64,000 nucleotides of DNA from Nocardia mikamii NBRC 108933 (GCF_001613505.1 NZ_BDCM01000028.1:1-64000), one strand, 5' to 3'; numbered from the stretch's first letter, positions 16,555 through 25,832 are shown. Notes: generated by a model not told the origin, from the sequence alone. Made by a program: numbers and translations.

Positions 16555-16890
16555 GTGAGGGCAAGACGCCTGATCGGTAGGCTCGTCGCGGCCGGGGCAC
16601 CGATCGACCGATGCTGCCGGGTGCTGGAGGTAGCCCGGCAGAATCACTACAAGGCCAAACGGCGCCCGACCACACCGACACAGTTGCGGCGCCACCGGTT
16701 GACCGGGCTGATCCGTGAGATCCAATTGCTTCCCGAGGTACCCACGGCTACCGCAGGATTCCGCCGAACTGACCATGGCGATGGACATCAAGGTCTGCTC
16801 CCGCACGGTATCGGTTCTCATGAGCTTGGCCGGCATCCGCCGGATCGCCTGCCTCGCCACGGACCGAGAACTTCGCAGTGTCGCAACCGC
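16555..16890 (+). pseudogene. IS3-family transposase (orfB) fragment
   Basis: The first frame gives the N-terminus of an IS3 orfB protein (LIGRLVAAGAPIDRCCRVLE, then RQNHYKAKRRP and LTGLIREI). A second frame continues with ELTMAMDIKVCSRTVSVLMS. At least one frame break lies near 16730, and the DDE core is absent. Only about a quarter of a normal orfB remains. Confidence 0.75.
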
Positions 16891-16892
16891 AG

Positions 16893-17070
16893 CGGTCCAC
16901 ACGATGGCGAAGCTCGTCCGACGGCGACCCGATCTGCTCTGACTGCGGAGCAACACTCGGGAGGGACCGATATCACAGCAGGGGAAGGGAATCGCCCATG
17001 GCTTGACCGGCCTTGCGGAGGTCGTCTGATGGTCAGCGATTCCACGACGTCCTGTCGACGTTCTGTAGGC
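16893..17070. repeat. diverged ~180-bp repeat, copy 1
   Basis: Matches 26221-26390 on the same strand. The first 55 bp are highly similar (GCGGTCCACACGATGGCGAAG and onward to GATCTGCTCTGA), the rest is patchy (CTTGACCGGCC, CTGATxGxCAGxGATTC, then GTCGAC). Both copies start abruptly beside other debris, so this looks like the end of an old insertion sequence whose family I cannot name. Confidence 0.5.
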
Positions 17071-17332
17071 CTGTATGAATCGGCGTCCGCGAGTGGAACA
17101 ATCAGTTCCTGCCGTATCGAAAATACTTCTGAACTGCGGGTTTTCTGTTCATTGAACCGGGGCAGAACGGAGTGGGCGACGGACTGCCCCGGTCTACTTG
17201 CGTATCGAGAGCATCTGGAAGGCGGATCACCCCTCGAATGACGGGACGCAGTGCCCTTCTGCTCGTCGGGGCGGCGCTGGTCGAGTTCATTTGATGTAGC
17301 TCGCGTCGCCATCACCTACGCGGGTGTGGGGT

Positions 17333-18826
17333 TCAGTGGTGGCGGCGGGTGCGGGCGAGGCGGTGGGCGCGGTCGTGGAGTTGGTGTCCGGTCCGGCTGG
17401 CGATCCAGTGCGCGGTGAACGGGACGGGTCGTTGGATGGCGGCTCTGAGGCGGTCGCGGGCGGGTGGTGAGGTCGGAAATGCGCCGACGACGCCCGTGGT
17501 GAGCGCGCTGGTCACAGCGTCGACGGCTGCTGTGCAATCGGACAGGATGCGCAGAGGCCGGGTGCGGAGTTCGGGTGCCAATGCGGCTTCGCAGATCGCG
17601 ATGACTTCGCCTTCTGTGGCCGAGTTTGCCGCTGTGCAGTGTCCGCTTCCTGTTCGTCCATCAGCGGCGGTCCAGCCGTAACCGCCGGTGGCGGCGTAAC
17701 CTGACGCGTCCACGGCGACCTCGAGGAGTTCATGGCTTGTGTCGTCGAGAAGGTTGTCACTCGTGGTCGGGTCGGCCGCTATGCAGTGTTGTGCGGCCCA
17801 AGGGATTTCGGCGAGCAGCTCCTCTGCGAGTTCGGCCGCGGTACTGAAGTCGAAGGCGTCGTCTTCCCACCGGGCTCGATGGGCAATCACGACGCTGCGA
17901 ATGCTCTGCCACAGAATCGGATTCGCCTCGGCGAGCGCCGCTCTCGCATGAGCGTGGCACTGCTCGACGAGGCCGGCCTCGGCGGCTTTCACGCTGGCAG
18001 TCACGGCGTCGCGGAGTTCGTTGTACAGACGTTGAGCGACGCTGCGGTGAACTCGCAGTGACGCGAATTCCTCATACAATTCCCGCAATCGGCTCAACTG
18101 GCCTGGGCTCGGACTCGGGCGCGCTCGTCGGGCGCGGTCGCGGATGTGCTGCATGTCTGTTCGTACACGGACCTCGACCTGGCTGAGTGCGCGCCACCAA
18201 CGCTCGATTACGGCGTGCTCGTCGAGGCCCGCGATGTATTCCACAGTGAGGGAGCGCCGTACTGCCCGGGCGAATGCGTCGTCGGAAAGTGCGAGCAGCC
18301 GCTGCGCATGCGGAGAGATCGTAGTTGTCATCCATCCGTGCTCGACTGCCCATGCCCACCAATTGTGCGTGGGCAAACGTCCGCGCTCGGGCATCACGCC
18401 GGCGGATTCCATCGCGAGGTCGAAATGGCGCGAATAGTCCTCGGGCACTATCAGTTTCAGTAGCCATGCCGACATGAGGTCGATGTCTCGGGGCGGTTGG
18501 GTGGCTCGGTGTCGATTGCCTCGCTCCGCGCGCAGTTCCTTGATGACTGCCTCGCGTAATGCCTGCGCTCGCTGATACGCGCGGACCACGGTCTCGCGTT
18601 CGCGAACCCTGTGGGAGAGAGCGAGGATTTGCAGCTCGCCCTCGAGTATCGTCTGCGCGTAGTGCAGGCCGTCGGCGCGCGAAGTGCGAAGGGACGGGCT
18701 GTGCAGCGTGGTGATGGTCTTCGGTGATGCGGTGCCCTCGATCTCCGACCAGCAAGCGGCGGCCAAGACGTCGAAGTCGGACGACAAAGAGTCCAGCAGC
18801 GACGTCGAGATCTCGGCACCTGTCAT
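17333..18826 (-). CDS. RNase H-like protein with large N-terminal helical domain
   Basis: 497 residues. The C-terminal ~130 residues carry a complete RNase H-type acidic set: D373 (EVAVDASGYAATGGYGW), E405/E407 (NSATEGEVIAICEAALA), D430 (LRILSDCTAAVDAV) and D485 in HWIASRTGHQLHDRAHRLAR, which matches the GHxxNxxAD-type end motif. The first ~360 residues are helical, Arg/Glu-rich and of unknown fold. The C-terminal domain should cleave RNA in an RNA/DNA hybrid or act as a related nuclease. The N-terminal domain is presumably a targeting or regulatory module. It stands alone between IS debris and an SDR scrap, which fits acquired defence or mobile DNA, but that is inference. Confidence 0.75.
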   Translation of the reverse strand: MTGAEISTSLLDSLSSDFDVLAAACWSEIEGTASPKTITTLHSPSLRTSRADGLHYAQTILEGELQILALSHRVRERETVVRAYQRAQALREAVIKELRAERGNRHRATQPPRDIDLMSAWLLKLIVPEDYSRHFDLAMESAGVMPERGRLPTHNWWAWAVEHGWMTTTISPHAQRLLALSDDAFARAVRRSLTVEYIAGLDEHAVIERWWRALSQVEVRVRTDMQHIRDRARRARPSPSPGQLSRLRELYEEFASLRVHRSVAQRLYNELRDAVTASVKAAEAGLVEQCHAHARAALAEANPILWQSIRSVVIAHRARWEDDAFDFSTAAELAEELLAEIPWAAQHCIAADPTTSDNLLDDTSHELLEVAVDASGYAATGGYGWTAADGRTGSGHCTAANSATEGEVIAICEAALAPELRTRPLRILSDCTAAVDAVTSALTTGVVGAFPTSPPARDRLRAAIQRPVPFTAHWIASRTGHQLHDRAHRLARTRRHH

Positions 18827-18920
18827 GGGGCGAACATAATCGGAGGCACCGACACATTCGGCCCATCGCCGGTGCCTTCGCGGGACCTGCCTTCACGACT
18901 GTCGCGCCCCTACGCGTCCA

Positions 18921-19113
18921 CGCTCGACATGAGCGAGGACGAATGGCAGACGATGCTCGACATCAACCTGACCGGCGTGTGGAAGACACTCAAGGCGTCG
19001 ATGCCGCCGTCGTCGCCGGCGGCCGTGGCGGATCCGTGGTGCTGATCAGCTCGCTCGCGGTGCTCATCCCGACCGCGAACATCGGGCATTACTCGGCTGC
19101 CAAGGGGTGCGCT
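18921..19113 (+). pseudogene. short-chain dehydrogenase fragment
   Basis: MSEDEWQTMLDINLTGVWKT is the central SDR helix with the NLTG-type motif. After a frame change near 19000 the text continues VVAGGRGGSVVLISSLAVL and ends at HYSAAKG, the catalytic YxxxK motif. Both ends are missing. Confidence 0.75.
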
Positions 19114-19196
19114 GGTGCAGGCAACCGGAAAACGGGCTGTTCATCGTGGGTGTCTGCTCGATCTGAGCGTCGCGATGCGGGTTGTGCCGGTGGCAC

Positions 19197-19870
19197 TCAA
19201 CGAATCACGGCCGTCTTCAGCAGAATTCGGGAACGCGTGAGGTCGGCTACGGCCATCGCGATGGCGGGCATCGTGAGCAGTTCGGGGATGATCTCCGCTT
19301 CGAGCCGGTCGGTGTAGACGGCGGGGTCCAGCCGGAACCAACCGGAGGCCAACGCGATACGGGCGTGGTCGAATCACCACAGGCGGTCCGCGTCGCGAAC
19401 GAGGGCATCCTCGCGCGAGTGGGCTTCCGTCCGGGTGTCGTGCCCGTCGGTGATGGCACAGACCTCCTCAACAACTCGGCGCCGTATCCGAGCGGTGGAA
19501 GTACCTCTCGCGCAATGCGGCGTTCGTGCTCGAAACGGATCGCGGCCCTGCGCCATTCGCCGGAGAAGACCCCGGAGAAGCCTTCGGAGAGAATGCGGTC
19601 GTTGTCGACGTGGCCCCAGCCGGTGTCGTGCAACTAGGTTGCGATGCGCACCAGTAGCCGGTCGGCGTGCGGGAAAGCGGTGCAGAGGCGTTCGGCGTAG
19701 GCAAGTGAGATCGGAAGGTGGATATCGTTGGCGCGGGCACGGGTCTCGGGGAGGACGGCTTGCCAGATCGGATCGAGGTCGTCGCTCTCGGCGGGGGTGA
19801 GGGTGATGGGGGACCTGTCGACCGGCCCGGGAGCGGGAATCGGACGGTCTGTGGGCAGTGCGGTGGGCAT
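19197..19870 (-). pseudogene. HD-domain protein with two nonsense codons and a frameshift
   Basis: Starts at ATG 19870 after GAGAGGGG. The first 78 codons are intact (PIWQAVLPETRARANDIHLP and on to LLVRIAT), then a TAG at 19634-19636 interrupts directly before the HD motif LHDTGWGHVDNDR. The frame slips near 19490, where the text resumes as EVCAITDGHDTRTEAHS. A TGA at about 19374 splits DRLW from FDHARIALASGW. The reconstructed end (AVADLTRSRILLKTAVIR) has its TGA at 19197. The total would be about 224 residues. It overlaps the end of the intact HD gene upstream, so the pair was an operon. HD proteins are metal-dependent phosphohydrolases. Confidence 0.75.
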
Positions 19871-19872
19871 GA

Positions 19873-20661
19873 TCATCCCCTCTCGGTAGTAGAGCCGCGA
19901 CCGGGGCACCTCGACGCGGCGACCGGGTTGAGGATGATGGGGAGTTTCATCCCGGCCTTCCACAGCACTGCAATGCGTGAATCGGGGCGTTCGCGAGCTT
20001 CCCTGCTGAGGATGCTGGACAGTGTCGAGGCGAAGTGCGCGCGGTGATGGAGGGTATTCACATGGCGGAGCAGGTGTGGGGGGATATCACGGACGCGAGC
20101 GCCGACGACGTCCAGCCGCGCTGCGGCGTGCAGTAGGTAGCCTTCGACACCGGTTTCAGGAGGCACGGTGACGTCGAGGTGCGCGGCGATGGCTTCTTCC
20201 ACGGTGTCGCGGAAGTCGGTGTCTGCTCCCCATGTTTGGAGCGTTCGGCTGGCGACGGTTGCGCCATGGATGGCGAAGCAGGGCGCGTCGGCGGGTGTGG
20301 GGCGATAGTGGTCGGTGAGTGCGATGTCGTGCAGTAGGCATGCGACGTAGAGCAATTCGGGATCGTGGTCGCGGTGCTCGAGTTGGGCGAACAGGTCGGC
20401 GAAGTACCAGCATCGCAGACAGTGCTGGAGGAGTTCGGGCCCGTAGGTGTCGCGGGCGAGTTCTTCGGCGCGACGGGCGTAGCTGCCGTCGGGTGGGTCG
20501 GCGTGCAGTTCGAGGGCGCTGTCACGGCTGCCGAATCCCAGGACGGCCGCGAGGCCGCCGGGTATTTCCCGGATCTGGCCCAGTACGGCACGCCGGGCGA
20601 ACGCGAACTTCTCGGCTCGGGTCAGATCGATCCGGACCGGGTGGGATCGTTGCGAGTTCAT
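19873..20661 (-). CDS. HD-domain phosphohydrolase-like protein
   Basis: 262 residues. The metal-binding motif is CLLHDIALTDHY, with an earlier conserved H in CLRCWYFADLFAQLEHRD and a later one in TVEEAIAAHLDVTVP. This is the spacing of HD superfamily proteins related to cyanamide hydratase-like and diiron HD enzymes. The C-terminal 30 residues (AASRCPGRGSTTERG) look unnatural and overlap the start region of the broken HD gene downstream, so the stop may have shifted. The start at 20661 overlaps the end of the SDR/Ddn fusion gene by four bases. Confidence 0.75.
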   Translation of the reverse strand: MNSQRSHPVRIDLTRAEKFAFARRAVLGQIREIPGGLAAVLGFGSRDSALELHADPPDGSYARRAEELARDTYGPELLQHCLRCWYFADLFAQLEHRDHDPELLYVACLLHDIALTDHYRPTPADAPCFAIHGATVASRTLQTWGADTDFRDTVEEAIAAHLDVTVPPETGVEGYLLHAAARLDVVGARVRDIPPHLLRHVNTLHHRAHFASTLSSILSREARERPDSRIAVLWKAGMKLPIILNPVAASRCPGRGSTTERG

Positions 20662-22649
20662 GGCATCGACCTTTCACCGGCGGAGGTCGAGTCGAGTTCG
20701 ACGCCGAAGTCTTCATGTTCGTTATGACGGGCCGGCGTCGAGTTCGACGACCCTGCGGGTGGTGCTGGTGTCAGTCGTATGACGGGGATCGTCCGTCCAT
20801 GTGCCGCCGCGGTTCGACGGAATTTGGCGTAGGGCGCGAACACGGCTCTTCCGAGGCGCCACAACCGTTCTCGCTCTGTGTCGTCGTGAACGACCGAGGC
20901 CCGCATCGGCATTCCGGCGAACTTTACGTCGGTGTGCTGGCGCAGGTTGTGATACCAAGCTGGGTCTGTCGATCGACCGCCGTTGAGGGCGATGACGATC
21001 ACGTCGTGGTCGTCGTGGAAGTACAGGACGAGATGTCGTCGTGGTTCGCCGGTTTTGGCGCCCCGGGTTTCCAGAACAGCGGTCGGCAACATCAAAGCCA
21101 GCCCGAAACGTCCTCTGGTTAGGGCCATCACGTACGGATCGAGTTTCCAGAACAGACTCGGCATGAGCCGCCGGACCGGTTCGGCGCCGATGAACCGGGC
21201 GTAGGCGCGGTACACCTTGCCGCGGCGCCGGTGGGGATCAACATATTCGGGTCCGCGACTCATTGGTGTGGCCGGCGACGATTGTCGCCGACGGGATCGC
21301 CTCGTGAGTAGTGTCCTGGTCTTCGTCTCGGTGGGCATGTCGACTTGGTGAACCGCGTCATGGCGTCCATACGGTCGGACAGTTCGCCGCGCAGGGTCCG
21401 ATGCCACTTCGGTGGCACCGACCGCGGCATAGAAGCCGGTCAGGGCAACCATCGCGGCACTCACCCGCAACGGCACGTCTCGCCGCAGGAGATGGGCGAG
21501 GCCGGTGAGTGTATCGGCGACGTCGACACCCAGCGCGAGCCGCTTCCAGCGCTCGCGTTCTTGGTGATGTGCGGTGAGATATCCCAGGCCCATGGCCATG
21601 GCTCGGGCACCGTAGATCCTGGTCATGTAAGTCAGTTCCGGTGAACTGGTGACGCCGGCGAGTGCGGCGAATCGGCGCGGTGCTGCCAGGGATATGACTG
21701 CCAGCCCGATCCGGCCGATCGCGAGCAGGGGCGATGCGCTGGCCATCGTGTCGACAGGCGCGTGGTCGATGATCGCGGCGTCGTCGAGGAGCCGGTCCAG
21801 ATGAGGAGGTCTGAGGTCGGCGAGGCCCGTTGTCCGCTGTGGGTCGACGACGTAGTCGTATTCGTTGGTGCTGGCCAGGTATCGGCAGAACGCGTAGTTC
21901 TGGCCCGTCGCCGCTGAGATGAGCGCGGCGTCGAGCCGGGGAGTGGCCAACGGGGTCGGCACGATTATCGGGCGGCGGCCGAGCCGGGCCGCGATCGCGC
22001 GAAGCAGTTGTTCGTGGGTGGGTTCCGCGCTCGCGGGGGCGTCGAGAATCCGGCCAGCGAGGTCCTCGCGCGTGCCCGCCGCAATGATCGCCTCGGTGAC
22101 GGTGCCGGGGTCGATGACCGCGACCCGGTTCGACCGCCACGGCCCCAGTGGGATGATCGGGAACCGTTGCACCACGCGTAGATACGGCAGTATTGCCCGG
22201 GAGCCGCCACCGACGACCATGCCTGCCCGCAGCGTCGTCATGCCCGGGATCCCGTCACGCAGGATCTGCTCCACCCGGAGCCGATTGCGTTGATACCGCG
22301 GCGCAGCGATTCCCTCGGGCGGGGCCAGCATGGTGAAGAAGACCCCCCGTGCCAGTCCGGCCCGGCGGGCCGCGTCGACGAACCGGTGCGCGGCGGTGAT
22401 GTCGTGCTGGTCGGTGCGGTTGTCGGTCGCGTCCAGAGCGTGCACAAAATAGAACGCGACATCGATACCGTCCAGTGCTTCGTCGAGCCCGGTCCCGGCG
22501 ACGACATCACCGGTCACCACCTCGTGCAGTTCTGGTATCGCCTTCTTCGGGTCGCGGACCAAGCCCCGCACGATATGACCCTCGGCGACCAACCGGCGGG
22601 CCACGTTACCACCGTTGTATCCGCTGGCACCGACGATGAGAGCCCTCAT
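20658..22649 (-). CDS. fusion: NAD(P)-binding SDR-like domain + membrane segment + Ddn-type nitroreductase
   Basis: 663 residues in one frame. Residues 1-290 are an atypical SDR (MRALIVGASGYNGGNVARRL, a GxxGxxG nucleotide loop). Residues ~300-425 hold hydrophobic stretches (ARAMAMGLGYLTAHH, MVALTGFYAAVGATEVA). Residues ~465-640 match deazaflavin (F420)-dependent nitroreductase family proteins (AVLETRGAKTGEPRRHLVLY, then AWYHNLRQHTDVKF). The SDR and the Ddn-like protein are normally separate genes. The junction (about residue 430-465) is low-complexity and includes two possible starts for a separate Ddn gene, so a lost stop codon is a plausible origin. It starts at ATG 22649 and overlaps the SnoaL-like gene upstream. 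Confidence 0.75.
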   Translation of the reverse strand: MRALIVGASGYNGGNVARRLVAEGHIVRGLVRDPKKAIPELHEVVTGDVVAGTGLDEALDGIDVAFYFVHALDATDNRTDQHDITAAHRFVDAARRAGLARGVFFTMLAPPEGIAAPRYQRNRLRVEQILRDGIPGMTTLRAGMVVGGGSRAILPYLRVVQRFPIIPLGPWRSNRVAVIDPGTVTEAIIAAGTREDLAGRILDAPASAEPTHEQLLRAIAARLGRRPIIVPTPLATPRLDAALISAATGQNYAFCRYLASTNEYDYVVDPQRTTGLADLRPPHLDRLLDDAAIIDHAPVDTMASASPLLAIGRIGLAVISLAAPRRFAALAGVTSSPELTYMTRIYGARAMAMGLGYLTAHHQERERWKRLALGVDVADTLTGLAHLLRRDVPLRVSAAMVALTGFYAAVGATEVASDPARRTVRPYGRHDAVHQVDMPTETKTRTLLTRRSRRRQSSPATPMSRGPEYVDPHRRRGKVYRAYARFIGAEPVRRLMPSLFWKLDPYVMALTRGRFGLALMLPTAVLETRGAKTGEPRRHLVLYFHDDHDVIVIALNGGRSTDPAWYHNLRQHTDVKFAGMPMRASVVHDDTERERLWRLGRAVFAPYAKFRRTAAAHGRTIPVIRLTPAPPAGSSNSTPARHNEHEDFGVELDSTSAGERSMP

Positions 22650-23211
22650 TTGCGAACATCCTTCCCAGACAGCGTATTCCGTGAACCAGATGCCAGCACT
22701 CGGTCGGGGGTTGTCGAAGCACCTTGCGGCCCAATGTGTTTGCGTTGCAGACGGAGCGCGGAAACGGCGATGCGGGAGCGGTGATCAGCACACGGAACTG
22801 GGCCCATTGTGATGTGCGGGGCCGCGCATCCAGATGCACCGACAACCAGTGGTGGACTACCAGTCCGTCGCGGAAGGTCCAGATCTCGGCGCCGGTCACG
22901 CACCCTCGGCCACCGAAGGTGAGCACCACGCATTCATCCGTGGCGCACCGCAGATGTTTGCGCACCCGAAACCGGTGCCGACGCCAGAGCTCGGCCATCA
23001 GCATCGCGGCCGGTCGAATCGCATCGATCCGCTCGTGGCGTTCGCGAGCGCCGTCCACGATCCAGTCGGCCACCGCATCCGGGTGATACAACCCCAGCCA
23101 CCCCTCGGCCGATGCAAGGTTGGTCAGCTGCTGTGCTCGAGCGGCGAACGCGGCCCCATCGACGACCGTGCCCTCGCCGCTCGCCACGTCCTCACAAGCC
23201 GAAACAGACAC
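22606..23211 (-). CDS. SnoaL/NTF2-like protein
   Basis: A GTG start at 23211 follows GAGAGGGGAG. The longer frame to 23706 is not supported. The product has an NTF2-like pattern: an N-terminal helix pair (LTNLASAEGWLGLYHPDAVA), DWIVDGARERHERID, and C-terminal strands (CVVLTFGGRGCVTGAEIWTF, then VVHHWLSVHLD). The last ~45 residues look unnatural and overlap the start of the next gene by 44 bp, so the true stop may lie earlier with a lost frame. It heads the leftward unit towards the SDR/Ddn fusion and diverges from the HxlR regulator. Confidence 0.6.
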   Translation of the reverse strand: MSVSACEDVASGEGTVVDGAAFAARAQQLTNLASAEGWLGLYHPDAVADWIVDGARERHERIDAIRPAAMLMAELWRRHRFRVRKHLRCATDECVVLTFGGRGCVTGAEIWTFRDGLVVHHWLSVHLDARPRTSQWAQFRVLITAPASPFPRSVCNANTLGRKVLRQPPTECWHLVHGIRCLGRMFANEGSHRRCQRIQRW

Positions 23212-23319
23212 GCGGACTCCCCTCTCGATGATGGCGCCCACGCTGCCGCACAGCTGAAAGCCGCGCCGCCCCAGGCGATTCGGAGGTGTAACCGGTCCGG
23301 TAGGGCCACCGATAAAGAG

Positions 23320-23388
23320 GGTAACATAAGAAATAGAAGTGAAGATAAGAGTTAGAACTAGAGTTCGGTTTGATATCCCACTGATAGG
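23320..23388 (+). promoter_or_regulatory. AT-rich divergent promoter region with short purine repeats
   Basis: A conspicuous A/T-rich island in 65-70% GC DNA, made of spaced units AAGAAATAGAAG, GAAGATAAGAG and TTAGAACTAGAG. It lies between the SnoaL-like gene (left) and the HxlR regulator (right). HxlR proteins often bind direct or inverted A/T-rich repeats here, so this is the likely operator for both directions. Confidence 0.45.
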
Positions 23389-24102
23389 GTGGCGAGCGTG
23401 GCGCGGCGTACATATGAGCAGTTCTGCGGCCTGGCGCATGCGCTGGACGTGGTCGGTGAGCGGTGGACCTTGCTGATCGTGCGGGAACTGATGTCGGGCC
23501 CGAAGCGATACTCCGACCTGGCCGCGGCACTCGACGGCATCGGCACCAGCCTGCTCGCCACGCGGGTCCGCCAGCTGGAATCCGACGGCATCGCCCGGCG
23601 CAGGCTGGGCACCCCGCCGGCCGCCTCGGTGGTCTACGAACTCACCGCGACCGGGCGAGAACTGGCCCGTGCCGTGATCCCGTTGGCATTGTGGGGCGCC
23701 CGGCACTATATGAGCGATGAATCAGCCTCCGGCGAGAGCTACCGCCCCGAGTGGGCGCTGGTCTTCCTCGCCGACGACCTCGACCCCGCAACCCTGGCAG
23801 GGGTGACCGCCGACTACGACTTCCATATCGACGAGAACACCGTCCGCCTCCGCATCGCCGACGGACACGCCACCGTGACCGCCCCCGAAGAGGCGCCCGC
23901 GGACGCCGAACTGACCTCCGACGCAGCCACTCTCGCTGCCATCGCCGGCGGCCGCACCACCATCGGCGACGCCGTCACCAACGGACGACTCCGAGCAGGA
24001 GGAAATCCCGAAGCGCTGCAGACGCTGCTGTCGATCCTCGACACGCAGCTGACGGGCCACCTGACCCGAATCGAGGGCCCAGGACACCAATCCGAGCAAT
24101 AG
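23389..24102 (+). CDS. HxlR-family transcriptional regulator
   Basis: 237 residues. The N-terminal 100 form the HxlR winged helix (FCGLAHALDVVGERWTLLIV, then YSDLAAALDGIGTSLLATRV and the wing PPAASVVYELTATGREL). The C-terminal half resembles the SCP2-like ligand-binding domain often attached to these regulators (WALVFLADDLDPATLAGVTA, NTVRLRIADGHATV). GTG starts at 23389 and 23398 are both possible. Divergent from the SnoaL-like / SDR-Ddn / HD genes, it probably represses them. Confidence 0.85.
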   Translation: MASVARRTYEQFCGLAHALDVVGERWTLLIVRELMSGPKRYSDLAAALDGIGTSLLATRVRQLESDGIARRRLGTPPAASVVYELTATGRELARAVIPLALWGARHYMSDESASGESYRPEWALVFLADDLDPATLAGVTADYDFHIDENTVRLRIADGHATVTAPEEAPADAELTSDAATLAAIAGGRTTIGDAVTNGRLRAGGNPEALQTLLSILDTQLTGHLTRIEGPGHQSEQ

Positions 24103-24479
24103 GTAGTCACCGACACCGGACAGGCGACGTTCGTCGAACGCGGGAATTCGCCCGACACACCGGGCCGACTAAGTCAAACCACGGGACCCACAGTTGACAC
24201 ACAGTTGGGTGCGGACCCGGCGAATTGCATCTTTCGCTCGGAATATACTGTCGCACAGTCAATTCGCGATACGACCCTAGCCGTTGTACGCATTGACTTG
24301 CTCGGCGCGTGGCGCTGATCACGGCCAGTTCCACCTCCTAAGTGCGAAGGGGCACGCGGTGCGATGCTCATTCGTGCCTGCGCGGGCTTTGGGCCTACCC
24401 TGGGATTGGTGATGGTCGCCCGGGGTGGGCTTGCCGGAAACTGAAGTGGGACTTCAAGAATTGAGGGACGGAGGCCACA
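24103..24479. other. intergenic stretch before the caspase-like gene
   Basis: 377 bp without a supported gene. It contains an A/T-richer patch around 24230-24300 (GGAATATACTGTCGCAC...) that may hold a promoter. No clear operator or terminator was found. Confidence 0.35.
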
Positions 24480-25079
24480 GTGAAGCCGCCGGGTGTGTTG
24501 TGTCTGGAGGGGGACTGGGAGGAGTCGCTCGAGAGCCGGCTCAGCATCGAGTCCGCGCTTCGGCTGCTCGAGCGTGCCGAACTAATTCGGTTGGTCCACC
24601 GTGACATCGGGACGTATGCAGAATTCGAGTACTACGTCAACCGCTGGCTGGACGGCGAGTTGAAGGGGTACGACTTCGCCTATTTCGGCTTCCACGGCAC
24701 TGCCAACACGCTCTACGTCGGTGGTCGTGACGTCTCGCTCGCCGAGCTTGTCGAGCTGGTCGATGGGCGTTGTGCTGGGAAGACCCTCTCCTTCGCATCG
24801 TGTAGGGGACTCGCGGCTGCGGACGAGACTTTGATGGCGTTCTGCAAACAAACCCGCGCACGGGCAGTGGCTGGCTATACCCGCAATATCGAATGGGTGG
24901 AGGCAGCCGCTTTCGAACTTCTGATGGTCTCCGATCTCACGTACTCAGCCAACATGAAATCGGCCTACTACAGGCTGCGGAAGAAGCATCCCGAGCTGAC
25001 GAAGAAGCTGGGATTCCGAATGGCTCACTCGCAGTGGGCCTCTGAACGCTCGATCGCTGCGGCTGCCTTGAGTGAGTGA
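24480..25079 (+). CDS. caspase/CHAT-like cysteine protease candidate (DUF6642-type)
   Basis: 199 residues. The layout is that of a small single-domain caspase-fold protein: GVLCLEGDWEESL at the N-terminus, H72 in YFGFHGTANTLYV and C108 in LSFASCRGLAAAD. The His and Cys each end a hydrophobic strand as in CHAT/caspase active sites. The start codon is a GTG at 24480 after AGGGACGGAGG. It stands alone on its strand between non-coding stretches. Stand-alone members of this group are uncharacterised. A protease role is inferred from the dyad, and substrate and trigger are unknown. Confidence 0.65.
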   Translation: MKPPGVLCLEGDWEESLESRLSIESALRLLERAELIRLVHRDIGTYAEFEYYVNRWLDGELKGYDFAYFGFHGTANTLYVGGRDVSLAELVELVDGRCAGKTLSFASCRGLAAADETLMAFCKQTRARAVAGYTRNIEWVEAAAFELLMVSDLTYSANMKSAYYRLRKKHPELTKKLGFRMAHSQWASERSIAAAALSE

Positions 25080-25832
25080 GCGCCGTGCGGGCGGTCGGCA
25101 GGTTGCTGTTCGATTGCGCATCGCGACTGCCCGAGAAATCCTGAGAACATCGGTGAGGTCCTTGCGGTGAACCGCTCGCAGCGGTAGTGCAGGCCCCCCA
25201 CGGTGAACGCGTCCCCGTGGGCGCGGCCAGCGGTGTACCTGCCCGCGCTCGGTCGGATAAGGCCTGTACCACTGGTACCTCACGGCCGGAGCCACGGATC
25301 GCTGGGACCGAGTACTCTTTCTGTCCGCCATAGTATTCAACCGATCGCAGGGCGGATGCGCGGCTCATCGCGCCCGCGCCGGATAGAGCGCTGACAGTGA
25401 GCTTGGCGCCCGCGTATTCGTCCGTTGCCAGCGAGGCCGCCCTGAGACCATCGATGTACGACACCCACTGTCGGCCCGTTTAGCGGCTGCGGTTGAAACC
25501 TTCGAAGCCCAGCCTCGTTCCGGTCGCTCCGGTAGTTGCGGGCTCCAGACGGTGGGGCGTTGCAGGTCGCGCAGATGGCGGCCGAGCACGCCGCGGACAT
25601 GGTGAGCCTGCCGAAGCGGATTCCGCATCCTCGACGCGTCTCAGCACTCGCAGTTGGTGGTCGGCGTCGTAACATGCGTCGTCGTTCGCGAAGGGGCAAG
25701 CTGCCGGTGAACCGTGCCAGTCGCCAGCCGTGTGGCGTTGGCGATGTGCGGTGCACTTGGTGTGTCGATGGCACAATCAGTACTGGAAGGAGTTGTTGCG
25801 GCTGGTGAACGATCGAAACGCTTCGGACGCCA
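25080..25832. other. decayed stretch with a fragment of the gene family at 31904
   Basis: No intact gene. Bases 25482-25620 match 31906-32046, the C-terminal part of a small gene: on the minus strand VRGVLGRHLRDLQRPTVWSP is followed by a frame break. The rest shows open frames without coding character. Confidence 0.5.
25482..25620 (-). pseudogene. fragment related to the small gene at 31904-32210
   Basis: Encodes RGVLGRHLRDLQRPTVWSPQ, matching RGVLDRRLRDLQHPTVWSPQ at the other locus. The DNA match runs on across the C-terminal codons (CTCGTTCCGG, then TTGCAGGTCGCGCAG). Its N-terminus is missing and the frame is broken. Confidence 0.65.
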
